Below, piece by piece: positions 41,401 through 50,099 of a stretch of DNA of 64,000 nt. The notes beneath the pieces are model-generated. The model made no database searches and was not told the DNA's origin. It saw only the letters and a program-made list of their open reading frames with translations. The DNA comes from Ophthalmolycus amberensis (lineage: Eukaryota > Chordata > Actinopteri > Perciformes > Zoarcidae). The position numbers and the translations under genes were made by a program. Within the stretch, counting starts at the first letter, position 1. Each line of letters starts with the position of its first letter. The DNA is taken from positions 257,501 to 321,500 of the forward strand of contig JAFEUB010001376.1 in assembly GCA_024529925.1 (NCBI GenBank), written 5' to 3'.

Positions 41401-43823
41401 CTGGTGATGAGATGTTCTTTCTGTTGGTCTGGTGATGAGATGTTCGTTCTGCTGGTCTGGTGATGAGATGTTCGTTCAGCTGGTTTGGTGATGAGATGTT
41501 CGTTCTGCTGGTTTGGTGATGAGATGTTTGTTCTGTTGGTCTGGTGATGAGATGTTCGTTCAGCTGATCTGGTGATGAGGTGTTCGTTCTGCTGGTTTGG
41601 TGATGAGATGTTCGTTCTGTTGGTTTGGTGATGAGATGTTCGTTCTGCTGGTTTGGTGATGAGATGTTCGTTCTGTTGGTCTGGTGATGAGATGTTCGTT
41701 CAGCTGGTCTGGTGATGAGATGTTCGTTCTGCTGGTTTGGTGATGAGATGTTCGTTCTGTTGGTCTGGTGATGAGATGTTCGTTCAGCTGGTCTGGTGAT
41801 GAGATGTTCGTTCTGCTGGTTTGGTGATGAGATGTTCGTTCTGTTGGTCTGGTGATGAGATGTTCGTTCTGCTGGTCTGGTGATGAGATGTTCGTTCTGC
41901 TGGTCTGGTGATGAGATGTTCGTTCTGTTGGTCTGGTGATGAGATGTTCGTTCAGCTGGTCTGGTGATGAGATGTTCGTTCTGCTGGTTTGGTGATGAGA
42001 TGTTGTTTCTGCTGGTTTGGTGATGAGATGTTCGTTCTGTTGGTCTGGTGATGAGATGTTCGTTCAGCTGGTCTGGTGATGAGATGTTCGTTCTGCTGGT
42101 CTGGTGATGAGATGTTCGTTCTGCTGGTCTGGTGATGAGATGTTCGTTCTGCTGGTCTGGTGATGAGATGTTCTTTCTGCTGGTTTGGTGATGAGATGTT
42201 CGTTCTGTTGGTCTGGTGATGAGATGTTCGTTCAGCTGGTCTGGTGATGAGATGTTCGTTCTGCTGGTCTGGTGATGAGATGTTCGTTCAGCTGGTTTGG
42301 TGATGAGATGTTCGTTCTGCTGGTTTGCTGATGAGATGTTCATTCTGTTGGTCTGGTGATGAGATGTTCGTTCAGCTGGTCTGGTGATGAGATGTTCGTT
42401 CTGCTGGTTTGGTGATGAGATGTTCGTTCTGTTGGTCTGGTGATGAGATGTTCGTTCTGCTGGTTTGGTGATGAGATGTTCGTTCTGTTGGTCTGGTGAC
42501 GAGATGTTCGTTCAGCTTGTCTGGTGATGAGATGTTCGTTCTGCTGGTTTGGTGATGAGATGTTCGTTCTGTTGGTTTGGTGATGAGATGTTCGTTCTGC
42601 TGGTTTGGTGATGAGATGTTCGTTCTGTTGGTCTGGTGATGAGATGTTCGTTCAGCTGGTCTGGTGATGAGATGTTCGTTCTGCTGGTTTGGTGATGAGA
42701 TGTTCGTTCTGTTGGTCTGGTGATGAGATGTTCGTTCAGCTGGTCTGGTGATGAGATGTTCGTTCTGCTGGTTTGGTGATGAGATGTTCGTTCTGTTGGT
42801 CTGGTGATGAGATGTTCGTTCTGCTGGTCTGGTGATGAGATGTTCGTTCTGCTGGTCTGGTGATGAGATGTTCTTTCTGCTGGTTTGGTGATGAGATGTT
42901 CGTTCTGTTGGTCTGGTGATGAGATGTTCTTTCTGCTGGTTTGGTGATGAGATGTTCGTTCTGTTGGTCTGGTGATGAGATGTTCTTTCTGCTGGTTTGG
43001 TGATGAGATGTTCGTTCTGCTGGTCTGGTGATGAGATGTTCGTTCAGCTGGTCTGGTGATGAGATGTTCGTTCTGCTGGTTTGGTGATGAGATGTTCGTT
43101 CTGTTGGTTTGGTGATGAGATGTTCGTTCTGCTGGTTTGGTGATGAGATGTTCGTTCTGTTGGTCTGGTGATGAGATGTTCGTTCAGCTGGTCTGGTGAT
43201 GAGATGTTCGTTCTGCTGGTTTGGTGATGAGATGTTCGTTCTGTTGGTCTGGTGATGAGATGTTCGTTCAGCTGGTCTGGTGATGAGATGTTCGTTCTGC
43301 TGGTTTGGTGATGAGATGTTCGTTCTGTTGGTCTGGTGATGAGATGTTCGTTCTGCTGGTCTGGTGATGAGATGTTCGTTCTGCTGGTCTGGTGATGAGA
43401 TGTTCTTTCTGCTGGTTTGGTGATGAGATGTTCGTTCTGTTGGTCTGGTGATGAGATGTTCGTTCAGCTGGTCTGGTGATGAGATGTTCGTTCAGCTGGT
43501 CTGGTGATGAGATGTTGTTTCTGCTGGTTTGGTGATGAGATGTTCGTTCAGCTGGTCTGGTGATGAGATGTTCGTTCTGCTGGTTTGGTGATGAGATGTT
43601 CGTTCTGTTGGTCTGGTGATGAGATGTTCGTTCTGCTGGTTTGGTGATGAGATGTTCGTTCTGTTGGTCTGGTGATGAGATGTTTGTTCAGCTGGTCTGG
43701 TGATGAGATGTTCATTCTGCTGGTTTGGTGATGAGATGTTCGTTCTGTTGGTCTGGTGATGAGATGTTCGTTCTGCTGGTCTGGTGATGAGATGTTCGTT
43801 CTGCTGGTTTGGTGATGAGATGT
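20404..43823. repeat. Right variant domain of the 28-bp satellite
   Basis: Eleven units with atgaggtgttcg start at 20973, 23381, 26517, 27945, 30213, 31165, 33461, 36485, 37381, 40707 and 41575. Each follows an agctgatctgg unit, and none occurs in the left domain. Spacings are whole unit counts (86, 112, 51, 81, 34, 82, 108, 32, 119 less the 6-bp deletion, and 31). Stretches within the domain repeat at long offsets, for example 27945/31165 and 29485/32705, both 3220 bp (115 units). A three-unit (84-bp) cycle of tgctggttt, tgttggtct and agctggtct units dominates. Confidence 0.75.
39285..39306. repeat. Truncated 22-bp satellite unit
   Basis: The unit reads atgagattttcgtggtctgg and then tg. It lacks 6 bases and carries a T for G. 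It is the largest length change in the whole 28-bp array and resets the register for the last 161 units. Confidence 0.85.
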
Positions 43824-43891
43824 GCAGTGATCAGTGACCAGTGTTTGTGTCACTGAGCTGTGAGATGCTGGAGATGTTTGTGGACCAGAGT

Positions 43892-44131
43892 TCAGGAGGT
43901 CCTGTTCACACGGTGAGTAAACTCTTCTTCTGTCTGTTGGGGTGAAGAGCGGACTCCCTTTGGACTTGGTTGGGGGATTTTGTTGGTCGTGTGGTGATGA
44001 AGGTGGTTGGAGCAGTTGTCTCGGGGGCTCATCCGAGGCTGCAGGTGGGCCAGTTCCTGGTTGTACCACCACAAGTAGCCCTGAAGACCCTGGAGCTTAC
44101 TTAGTCTCTGGTGCGGTTGATTCTGGACGCT
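43892..44131 (-). CDS. Possible minus-strand exon or gene remnant, unrecognised
   Basis: A minus-strand frame of 79 codons is open between a TGA at 44132-44134 and a stop at 43892-43894. The first part reads like ordinary protein (…LQGLQGYLWWYNQELAHLQ), with leucine, glutamine and aromatic residues. The second part is rich in Ser, Pro, His and Gln. An acceptor-like gcgtccag lies just inside the frame at its upstream end. The only in-frame ATG candidates are internal, so if real this is an exon, not a whole gene. I do not recognise the family. It may be chance: the island is short and no donor of good quality is visible on this strand. The overlapping plus-strand frame (43942-44157) is a competing reading with even less support. 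Confidence 0.2.
   Translation of the reverse strand, partial: SVQNQPHQRLSKLQGLQGYLWWYNQELAHLQPRMSPRDNCSNHLHHHTTNKIPQPSPKGVRSSPQQTEEEFTHRVNRTS
43911..43920 (+). promoter_or_regulatory. Candidate 5' splice site
   Basis: The sequence cacacg|gtgagtaaac matches the U2 donor consensus well (GT at 43913). The only plus-strand frame open into it begins after an acceptor-like gaccag at about 43838 and passes two in-frame ATGs (…MLEMFVDQSSGGPVHT). A single donor motif is weak evidence by itself. Confidence 0.2.
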
Positions 44132-44373
44132 TCAGGTTGTGTTGGCTGCAGCAATGACCCGTCTGCACGTCGCTGGTCCTCATGTGTAAATGTTGTTTAT
44201 CCGCCAGCTCCCACAATCCTTTGCTGCTGCCTCTTATTCATCCGCCTCCTTGTTGGGTTTGTGTGGACCTGATCAGATAAAGGTCCTCCAGAACATCTGC
44301 AGACACAAGTTTTACTTTTATAACTAAAGAAGAAGACAGACTAAGGTCACTGCCTTCAACTATCAGAGTACCC

Positions 44374-45007
44374 AGTCAGAGCCCAGACCATCAGAGCCCA
44401 GACCGTCAGAGTCCAGTCCGTCAGAGTCCAGACCGTCAGAGTCCAGACCGTCAGAGCCCAGACCGTCAGAGTCCAGTCCGTCAGAGTCCAGACCGTCAGT
44501 GCCCAGACCGTCAGAGCCCAGACCGTCAGAGCCCAGACCGTCAGAGCCCAGACCGTCAGAGTCCAGTCCGTCAGAGTCCAGTCCGTCAGAGCCCAGACCG
44601 TCCGAGTCCAGTCCGTCAGAGCCCATTCCGTCAGAGCCCAGACCGTCAGAGTCCAGGCCGTCAGAGCCCAGACCGTCAGAGCCCAGACCGTCAGAGTCCA
44701 GTCCGTCAGAGCCCAGACCGTCAGAGTCCAGTCCGTCAGAGCCCAGACCGTCAGAGCCCAGTCCGTCAGAGCCCAGTCCGTCAGAGCCCAGACCGTCAGA
44801 GCCCAGACCGTCAGAGTCCAGACCGTCAGAGCCCAGACCGTCAGAGCCCAGACCGTCAGAGCCCAGACCGTCAGAGTCCAGTCCGTCAGAGTCCAGTCCG
44901 TCAGAGTCCAGTCCGTCAGAGCCCAGACCGTCAGAGCCCAGACCGTCAGAGCCCAGACCGTCAGAGTCCAGTCCGTCAGAGTCCAGTCCGTCAGAGCCCA
45001 GACCGTC
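44374..45007. repeat. 15-bp minisatellite, 41 full units
   Basis: The unit is agaccgtcagagccc, with agt for aga and gtcc for gccc as the main variants. From 44385 to 45000 the register is exactly 41 units of 15 bp, with a partial unit at each end. Because 15 is a multiple of 3, both strands are open and would encode Pro-Ser-Glu-Pro-Arg or Gly-Leu-Asp-Ser-Asp repeats. I do not call these genes: there is no start, splice or codon signal outside the repeat. Confidence 0.95.
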
Positions 45008-45008
45008 T

Positions 45009-45062
45009 ACACACCTACACACACACACACACACACACCTACACACACACACACACACACAC
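45009..45062. repeat. (CA)n microsatellite, twice interrupted by CT
   Basis: An ac dinucleotide tract directly abuts the last 15-bp unit. It is broken by cctac at two places, giving three AC blocks. Confidence 0.95.
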
Positions 45063-45071
45063 TCAGGACTC

Positions 45072-45097
45072 GGGCTCTGAGCTCTCTGACGGTCTGG
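45072..45097. repeat. Inverted fragments of the 15-bp minisatellite unit
   Basis: gggctctga (45072-45080) and ctctgacggtctgg (45084-45097) are the exact reverse complements of tcagagccc and ccagaccgtcagag, the unit of the array ending at 45007. With the (CA)n tract as a loop, they could pair with any array unit. Confidence 0.75.
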
Positions 45098-45204
45098 TAA
45101 TTGGTTCCATTAGACCGTGGTGCTGCGTCTCTCTTCCCATCAGGCCGTGCAGGACGGGGGGGCGTGCCCTCAATTCCACGCCGCCAGACTTACTGTCCCA
45201 TAAC
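45098..45204. other. Short unique spacer
   Basis: GC-rich unique sequence with no coding or RNA signal that I can support. Confidence 0.5.
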
Positions 45205-45294
45205 GGGGGGGGGGGTCAGAGTGGTAATAGGGGGGGGGGGGGGGTCAGAGTGGTAATAAGGGGGGGGGGGGGGGGGGGGGTCAGAGTGGTAATG
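45205..45294. repeat. Three poly-G tracts in a short tandem repeat
   Basis: Runs of 11 G (45205-45215), 15 G (45230-45244) and 21 G (45260-45280) are each followed by tcagagtggtaat. Each run meets the sequence requirement for G-quadruplex formation on the plus strand. The exact lengths may be sequencing estimates. Confidence 0.9.
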
Positions 45295-45390
45295 AGCAGC
45301 GTCCATCGTAACGAGGACATCAGGTCACCTTGTTCTGTCCTCAGAGACAAACTGCACCTCTGATGTCCAACATCACGCGGACTCTGTTAC
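45295..45390. other. Short unique spacer before the TA/TG array
   Basis: No gene signal is seen. A frame runs through it into the following array only because that array has no stops. Confidence 0.5.
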
Positions 45391-46876
45391 TATATATAGA
45401 TATATACTGTATATATATATGTACTGTATATATACATGTACTGTGTGTATACTGTATATATACATGTACTGTATATATACATGTACTGTGTGTGTACTGC
45501 ATATGTACATGTACTGTGTGTATACTGTATATATACATGTACTGTATATATACATGTACTGTATATATACATGTACTGTGTGTATACTGTATATATACAT
45601 GTACTGTGTGTGTACTGTATATATACGTGTACTGTGTATATACTGTATATATACATGTACTGTGTATATACTGTATATATACATGTACTGTATATATACA
45701 TGTACTGTGTGTGTACTGTATATATACATGTACTGTATATATACATGTACTGTGTGTATACTGTATATATACATGTACTGTGTATATACTGTATATATAC
45801 ATGTACTGTGTGTGTACTGTATATATACATGTACTGTATATATACATGTACTGTGTGTATACTGTATATATACATGTACTGTGTGTGTACTGTATATATA
45901 CATGTACTGTATATATACATGTACTGTGTGTATACTGTATATATACATGTACTGTGTGTGTACTGTATATATACATGTACTGTATATATACATGTACTGT
46001 GTGTATACTGTATATATACATGTACTGTATATATACATGTACTGTATATATACATGTACTGTGTGTGTACTGTATATATACATGTACTGTATATATACAT
46101 GTACTGTGTGTATACTGTATATATACATGTACTGTGTGTGTACTGTATATATACGTGTACTGTGTGTATACTGTATATATACATGTACTGTATATATACA
46201 TGTACTGTATATATACATGTACTGTGTGTGTACTGTATATATACATGTACTGTGTGTGTACTGTATATATACATGTACTGTATATATACATGTACTGTGT
46301 GTATACTGTATATATACATGTACTGTGTGTATACTGTATATATACATGTACTGTGTGTGTACTGTATATATACATGTACTGTGTGTATACTGTATATATA
46401 CATGTACTGTGTGTATACTGTATATATACATGTACTGTGTGTGTACTGTATATATACATGTACTGTATATATACATGTACTGTGTGTGTACTGTATATAT
46501 ACATGTACTGTGTGTGTACTGTATATATACATGTACTGTGTGTATACTGTATATATACATGTACTGTGTGTATACTGTATATATACATGTACTGTGTGTG
46601 TACTGTATATATACATGTACTGTGTGTATACTGTATATATACATGTACTGTGTGTGTACTGTATATATACATGTACTGTGTGTGTACTGTATATATACAT
46701 GTACTGTGTGTGTACTGTATATATACATGTACTGTGTGTATACTGTATATATACATGTACTGTGTGTGTACTGTATATATACATGTACTGTATATATACA
46801 TGTACTGTGTGTATACTGTATATATACATGTACTGTGTGTGTACTGTATATATACGTGTACTGTAAATATGCATGT
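45391..46876. repeat. TA/TG minisatellite of mixed 17-bp and 11-bp modules
   Basis: The array is built from the 17-bp module actgtatatatacatgt and the 11-bp modules actgtgtgtgt or actgtgtgtat in varying order. A 17+11 pair makes 28 bp. It contains the palindromes gtatatatac and tacatgta many times. Neither strand contains taa, tag or tga within the regular part, so all six frames are open for over 1.3 kb. The Cys/Tyr/Ile/Val-rich translations are artefacts. A degraded unit (ctgtaaatatgcatgt) marks the right edge, and four acgtgt for acatgt changes add CpG sites. Confidence 0.95.
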
Positions 46877-46934
46877 CGTCCTCCTCGTCCTCGTCCTCCT
46901 CCTCGTCCTCGTCATCCTCGTCCTCCTCCTCGTC
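46877..46934. repeat. C/T-rich (CCTCGT)n-like tract
   Basis: Nearly every base is pyrimidine plus spaced G (cgtcctcctcgtcctcgtc style). This is a simple-sequence tract directly joined to the TA/TG array with no unique DNA between them. Confidence 0.85.
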
Positions 46935-46939
46935 ACTTT

Positions 46940-46947
46940 TATAAAAG
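46940..46947 (+). promoter_or_regulatory. TATA-box-like octamer
   Basis: TATAAAAG matches the TATA-box consensus and follows a pyrimidine-rich tract. There is no initiator, CpG island or supported downstream exon, so it may be chance. Confidence 0.12.
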
Positions 46948-47571
46948 CTCTCTGAGTCTCTGAGTCTCTGTGTTGTCTTTGAGTCTCGTCTCCTCTAAAT
47001 GAAGCAGCAGACGAGGCGACGATGTTCCCCCGTGGACCTGAACACTCTCTAAATGTCTTCATGTCTTAATCGGCCCTAAAGAGGCGGTTCACTGCCGTTA
47101 GTTTCCCCCGGAGACTCCTCCAACCACCGGAAAGGAAACTTCATTCTGTTTATGGAGAGAGAACGGCTCGATGATCATAAAACGAGATGAGCACATGACG
47201 TATGAATGTGGTCCATGCTGCTGTAGAAAGTACGGAGTCCCAGAGCCGCACACTTCACTGTGTCTTTAGATATTTAGATTATGAGTTAAAGACGCATAAT
47301 TCATACGTTTGAGACATGAAAGTTATATTCATAGAGATACAAATGTCATAATTACAAGAACAGGAAGTCATCAGATGAGCTGACATTACTCGTGTTGTGT
47401 TTTGTTTTTAATGCACCTCTGTACAGTTTCAGTCCGCTAAATGAAATCTACTAAATGTACGAATGTTTTGCATCAGCGACGTTCAGAGATCAACATGAAG
47501 CAGCTGCCAGACACCGAATGAAATTACCTTGAAATCATATTATGTTTTCCACTAAAGGCTTTTATTTCCAG

Positions 47572-47824
47572 CCGACTTCCTCTCTGCTGCTGTGTTCGGT
47601 CACCCTGAAGTCCAGGAGAGAGGGTCGAGAGGTCAGGAGCGCTGCTCAAAGGCTCCCCGACGGAGAGGAGAGAGCGTTCCATCGTTACTGTTCTCCACCA
47701 GGAGAGGAGCGACTGAAATCCAAGGTTACAGAATGATGATGCAGCATAAAGACAATAATGCAGCAGCTTCTTCAGATATGAAACCTAGAAACTACGTGAT
47801 GAAAACCTTCAGAGATCAGAGTCG
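47572..47824 (+). CDS. Weak internal exon candidate, unrecognised gene
   Basis: A good acceptor (ggcttttatttccag, AG at 47570-47571, with a branch-like ccactaaag upstream) opens a frame starting GAC at 47574 (DFLSAAVFGHPEVQERG…) that runs to a TGA at 47841. A possible donor, agtcg|gtgtaa, lies at 47825. An exon ending there leaves two bases of a codon and would join in phase to the terminal exon at 51199, making CGT (Arg). The phase match has a one-in-three chance of being accidental, and the donor is mediocre. The encoded middle part is Arg/Gly/Ser-rich and I recognise no family. Alternative: non-coding unique DNA with a chance acceptor. Confidence 0.18.
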
Positions 47825-47950
47825 GTGTAAATTCATCCTCTGATTCCAGAATCACAAATTTGTCCGTCGCCATCTTTGTTTTTGTCCGTAACAGTCGGGT
47901 CTTTTTTCTGCTCTTAAAACATTTCTGATATCCAGCAGCAGCTTCTGTAC

Positions 47951-48314
47951 AGCGGTGCATCATCAAAGGACAAATGTAGAGCGGTGCATCATCAGAGGAC
48001 AAATGTAGAGCGGTGCATCATCAGAAGACAAATGTAGAGCGGTGCATCAGTGGAGGACAAATGTAGAGCGGTGCATCAGTGGAGGACAAATGTAGAGCGG
48101 TGCATCAGCGGAGGACAAATGTAGAGCGGTGCATCAGCGGAGGACAAATGTAGAGCGGTGCATCAGCGGAGGACAAATGTAGAGCGGTGCGTCATCGGAG
48201 GACAAATGTAGAGCGGTGCCTCATCGGAGGACAAATGTAGAGCGGTGCATCATCTGAGGACAAATGTAGAGCGGTGCATCATCGGAGGACAAATGTAGAG
48301 CGGTGCATCATCTG
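47951..48314. repeat. 29-bp minisatellite, about 12.5 copies
   Basis: The core caaatgtagagcggtgcat repeats at exact 29-bp steps (cores at 47971, 48000, 48029 and so on to 48290; 12 cores and 13 agcggtg elements). The remaining ten bases vary (catcatcagagga, cagtggagga or cagcggagga types). Variants of one kind sit side by side: atcag on the left, cagtgg and cagcgg in the middle, atcgg on the right. Confidence 0.95.
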
Positions 48315-48801
48315 CATATCAGTGGGAACAAGCCATCCTCAGTCATTATTCCTCTGACCTCAGAATCATCTGGACAGAAGCTTGATGTGATGATCTGTAA
48401 ATCAGTCAGGTCTAATCACAAACAGCTGTGATGCTTCCTCCTCCTCCTCATTCATTATCCAGCAGGTTGATTTGTCCTCTGAATATTAATGAGACCGGTT
48501 CATGTGGTTGTTTGTGTCTCTGTGAGACAGCTGGTTGTTGATCACAGAAACTAATTCACATGATAATAATCTGCATTGTTTTAATTCTAGTGTTATTCTT
48601 CTAAAACACATGAATGAAACCACAAGTCCTCCTTCAGTCAGTTTCCACTTGTTCCAGTGACGTCATGACATCACAGGTGGTCTATGATGTCATCAAGGTG
48701 CTGGCTCAGTTTCTCCACCTGGAAGCAGTTTGGATCCCAGTTGCTGCTCAGCTGAGTGCTGGAGATTTATTTCTACAGTTTCTACACTCTGTTAACTGGG
48801 T

Positions 48802-48803
<2 letters not shown>
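48315..48803. other. Unique island with a CRE-like cluster
   Basis: Mostly single-copy-looking sequence. There is an acceptor-like ctcctcctcctcattcattatccag ending near 48463, but the frames after it close within 25 codons, so I do not call an exon. The CRE/ATF-like sites at 48658-48692 are listed separately. Confidence 0.5.
48658..48692. promoter_or_regulatory. Cluster of three CRE/ATF-like octamers
   Basis: TGACGTCA (48658-48665) is a perfect palindromic cAMP-response element. It is followed directly by TGACATCA (48666-48673), and TGATGTCA (48685-48692) lies 11 bases later. The two half-variants are near-consensus ATF/CREB/AP-1 family sites. No start site or exon is evident nearby, so a functional role is inference only. 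Confidence 0.3.

Positions 48804-48844
<41 letters not shown>
48804..48844. repeat. (GT)20 microsatellite
   Basis: Perfect GT dinucleotide tract of 41 bases. Confidence 0.98.
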
Positions 48845-48845
<1 letters not shown>

Positions 48846-49096
48846 CTGATGAATTTTGGAGCCTTTCTTGTCCCATCGGCACTAAATCCATCATGGCCGC
48901 CGGATGAAGAAGATCGTAAACAGCAGCACTCGTTTCTGCACGATTGATGTGAGAGTGTGTGTGTGTGTGTGTGTTCAGTGTATCTGCAGCAGCTGAAAGT
49001 TAAAGTTTGATGACCGTAGTAACACGTTGCAGAACTCAACACAGAAAACAAAGTAAAACTAAGACCCTCAACAAGCCCAATGTCATCAACAACAAG
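48845..49096. other. Unique spacer with a short second (GT)n
   Basis: Apart from a 20-base GT tract at 48955-48974, this is single-copy-looking DNA. The frame that leads from here into the CTACAC array is open only because the array has no stops. Confidence 0.5.
48955..48974. repeat. (GT)10 microsatellite
   Basis: Perfect GT tract of 20 bases. Confidence 0.95.
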
Positions 49097-50099
49097 CTGC
49101 TCACACAACTACACAACTACACTGCTACACTACTACACAACTACACTGCTACACTACTACACGGCTACACTGCTACACTACTACACAACTACACTGCTAC
49201 ACTACTACACAACTACACAACTACACTGCTACACGGCTACACAACTACACTGCTACACTACTACACAACTACACAACTACACTGCTACACTACTACACAA
49301 CTACACAGCTACACAACTACACTGCTACACTACTACACGGCTACACTGCTACACTACTACACAACTACACAGCTACACTGCTACACTACTACACAACTAC
49401 ACTGCTACATGGCTACACAACTACACTGCTACACTACTACACAACTACACTGCTACACTACTACACAACTACACAGCTACACTACTACACAACTACACGG
49501 CTACACTGCTACACTGCTACACAACTACACTGCTACACTACTACACTGCTACACAACTACACAACTACACAGCTACACTGCTACACTACTACACAACTAC
49601 ACGGCTACACTGCTACACTGCTACACAACTACACTGCTACACTACTACACTGCTACACAACTACACTGCTACACTACTACACGACTACACTGCTCACACA
49701 ACTACACTACTACACTGCTACACAACTACACTGCTCACACAACTACACTGCTACACAACTACACTGCTACACTACTACACAACTACACTGCTCACACAAC
49801 TACACTGCTACACAACTACACTGCTACACTACTACACAACTACACTGCTACACAACTACACTGCTACACTGCTACACTACTACACGACTACACTGCTACA
49901 CTACTACACAACTATGCTACTACACAACTACGCTACTACACAACTACACTGCTCACACAACTACACGACTACGCTACTACACAACTACACTGCTACACGA
50001 CTACACAACTACACGACTACGCTACTACACAACTACACTGCTACACGACTACACTGCTACGCTACTACACAACTACACTGCTACGCTACTACACAACTA

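Larger units (their letters stand above)
1..43823. repeat. 28-bp satellite array, about 1565 units
   Basis: Every unit begins atgagatgttcgttc (reference unit 1-28) and continues with a variable 5-base stretch (tgctg, tgttg or agctg) and a ggtttggtg or ggtctggtg end. Unit starts stay in 28-bp register: 107 units to a 1-bp insertion (extra A at 2997), 637 units to a 1-bp deletion (unit at 20834 is 27 bp), 658 units to a 6-bp deletion (unit at 39285 is 22 bp), then 161 units to 43815, where the array stops mid-unit. Compensating changes inside single units would be missed. The left edge lies outside the window. Both strands carry long open frames because 28 is not a multiple of 3 and the minus-strand phases lack stops, so these are repeat artefacts. 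Centromeric, subtelomeric or interstitial location cannot be told from sequence alone. Confidence 0.98.
43824..44373. other. Unique island between satellite and 15-bp minisatellite
   Basis: The satellite stops mid-unit at 43823 and single-copy-looking sequence follows. It holds a splice-donor-like site at 43913, a minus-strand open frame (43892-44131) and a minus-strand TATAAAAG near 44313-44320. There is a plus-strand frame of about 70 codons from 43942, but its composition and lack of splice or Kozak support give no reason to call it. I recognise no gene family in this island. Confidence 0.6.
46935..47950. other. Unique island, about 1 kb
   Basis: Single-copy-looking sequence of moderate AT content. 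A TATAAAAG octamer lies at 46940-46947, but no convincing first exon follows (the next ATG frame closes after 17 codons). It holds the exon candidate at 47572-47824 and a single copy of the gtcgccatctttgtt motif at 47866-47880 that is amplified at 51.6-52.5 kb. I see no RNA gene. Confidence 0.6.

Noticed and set aside
1..43823. CRISPR array (regular direct repeats).
   Set aside because: Repeats are head to tail with no unique spacers, there are no cas genes, and the context is eukaryotic.
8331..44072. Minus-strand frames of 110-390 codons in the 28-bp satellite (Asn-Ile-Ser-Ser-Pro and Glu-Arg-Thr-Ser-His-His repeats).
   Set aside because: They follow the 28-bp unit read three times over. 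They start where a CpG-to-CpA change makes an ATG and stop where a unit variant makes a stop. There are no promoters, splice sites or non-repeat domains.
44363..45080. Pro-Ser-Glu-Pro-Arg (plus) and Gly-Leu-Asp-Ser-Asp (minus) repeat proteins.
   Set aside because: A 15-bp unit without stops is open on both strands by construction. Both ends of the frames run into (CA)n or unique DNA without gene signals.
45330..47062. Six overlapping frames of 450-570 codons rich in Cys, Tyr, Ile and Val.
   Set aside because: All six frames are open because the modules lack stop triplets. No frame stands out, and amino-acid use is purely repeat-driven.
48440..48540. Exon after the acceptor-like ctcctcctcattcattatccag near 48463.
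   Set aside because: All three frames close within about 25 codons and no good donor occurs before the stops. A non-coding exon cannot be excluded.
48614..48907. Plus-strand frame of 97 codons through the (GT)n tract.
   Set aside because: About a quarter of it is Val-Cys from the microsatellite, and there is no supporting start or splice context.
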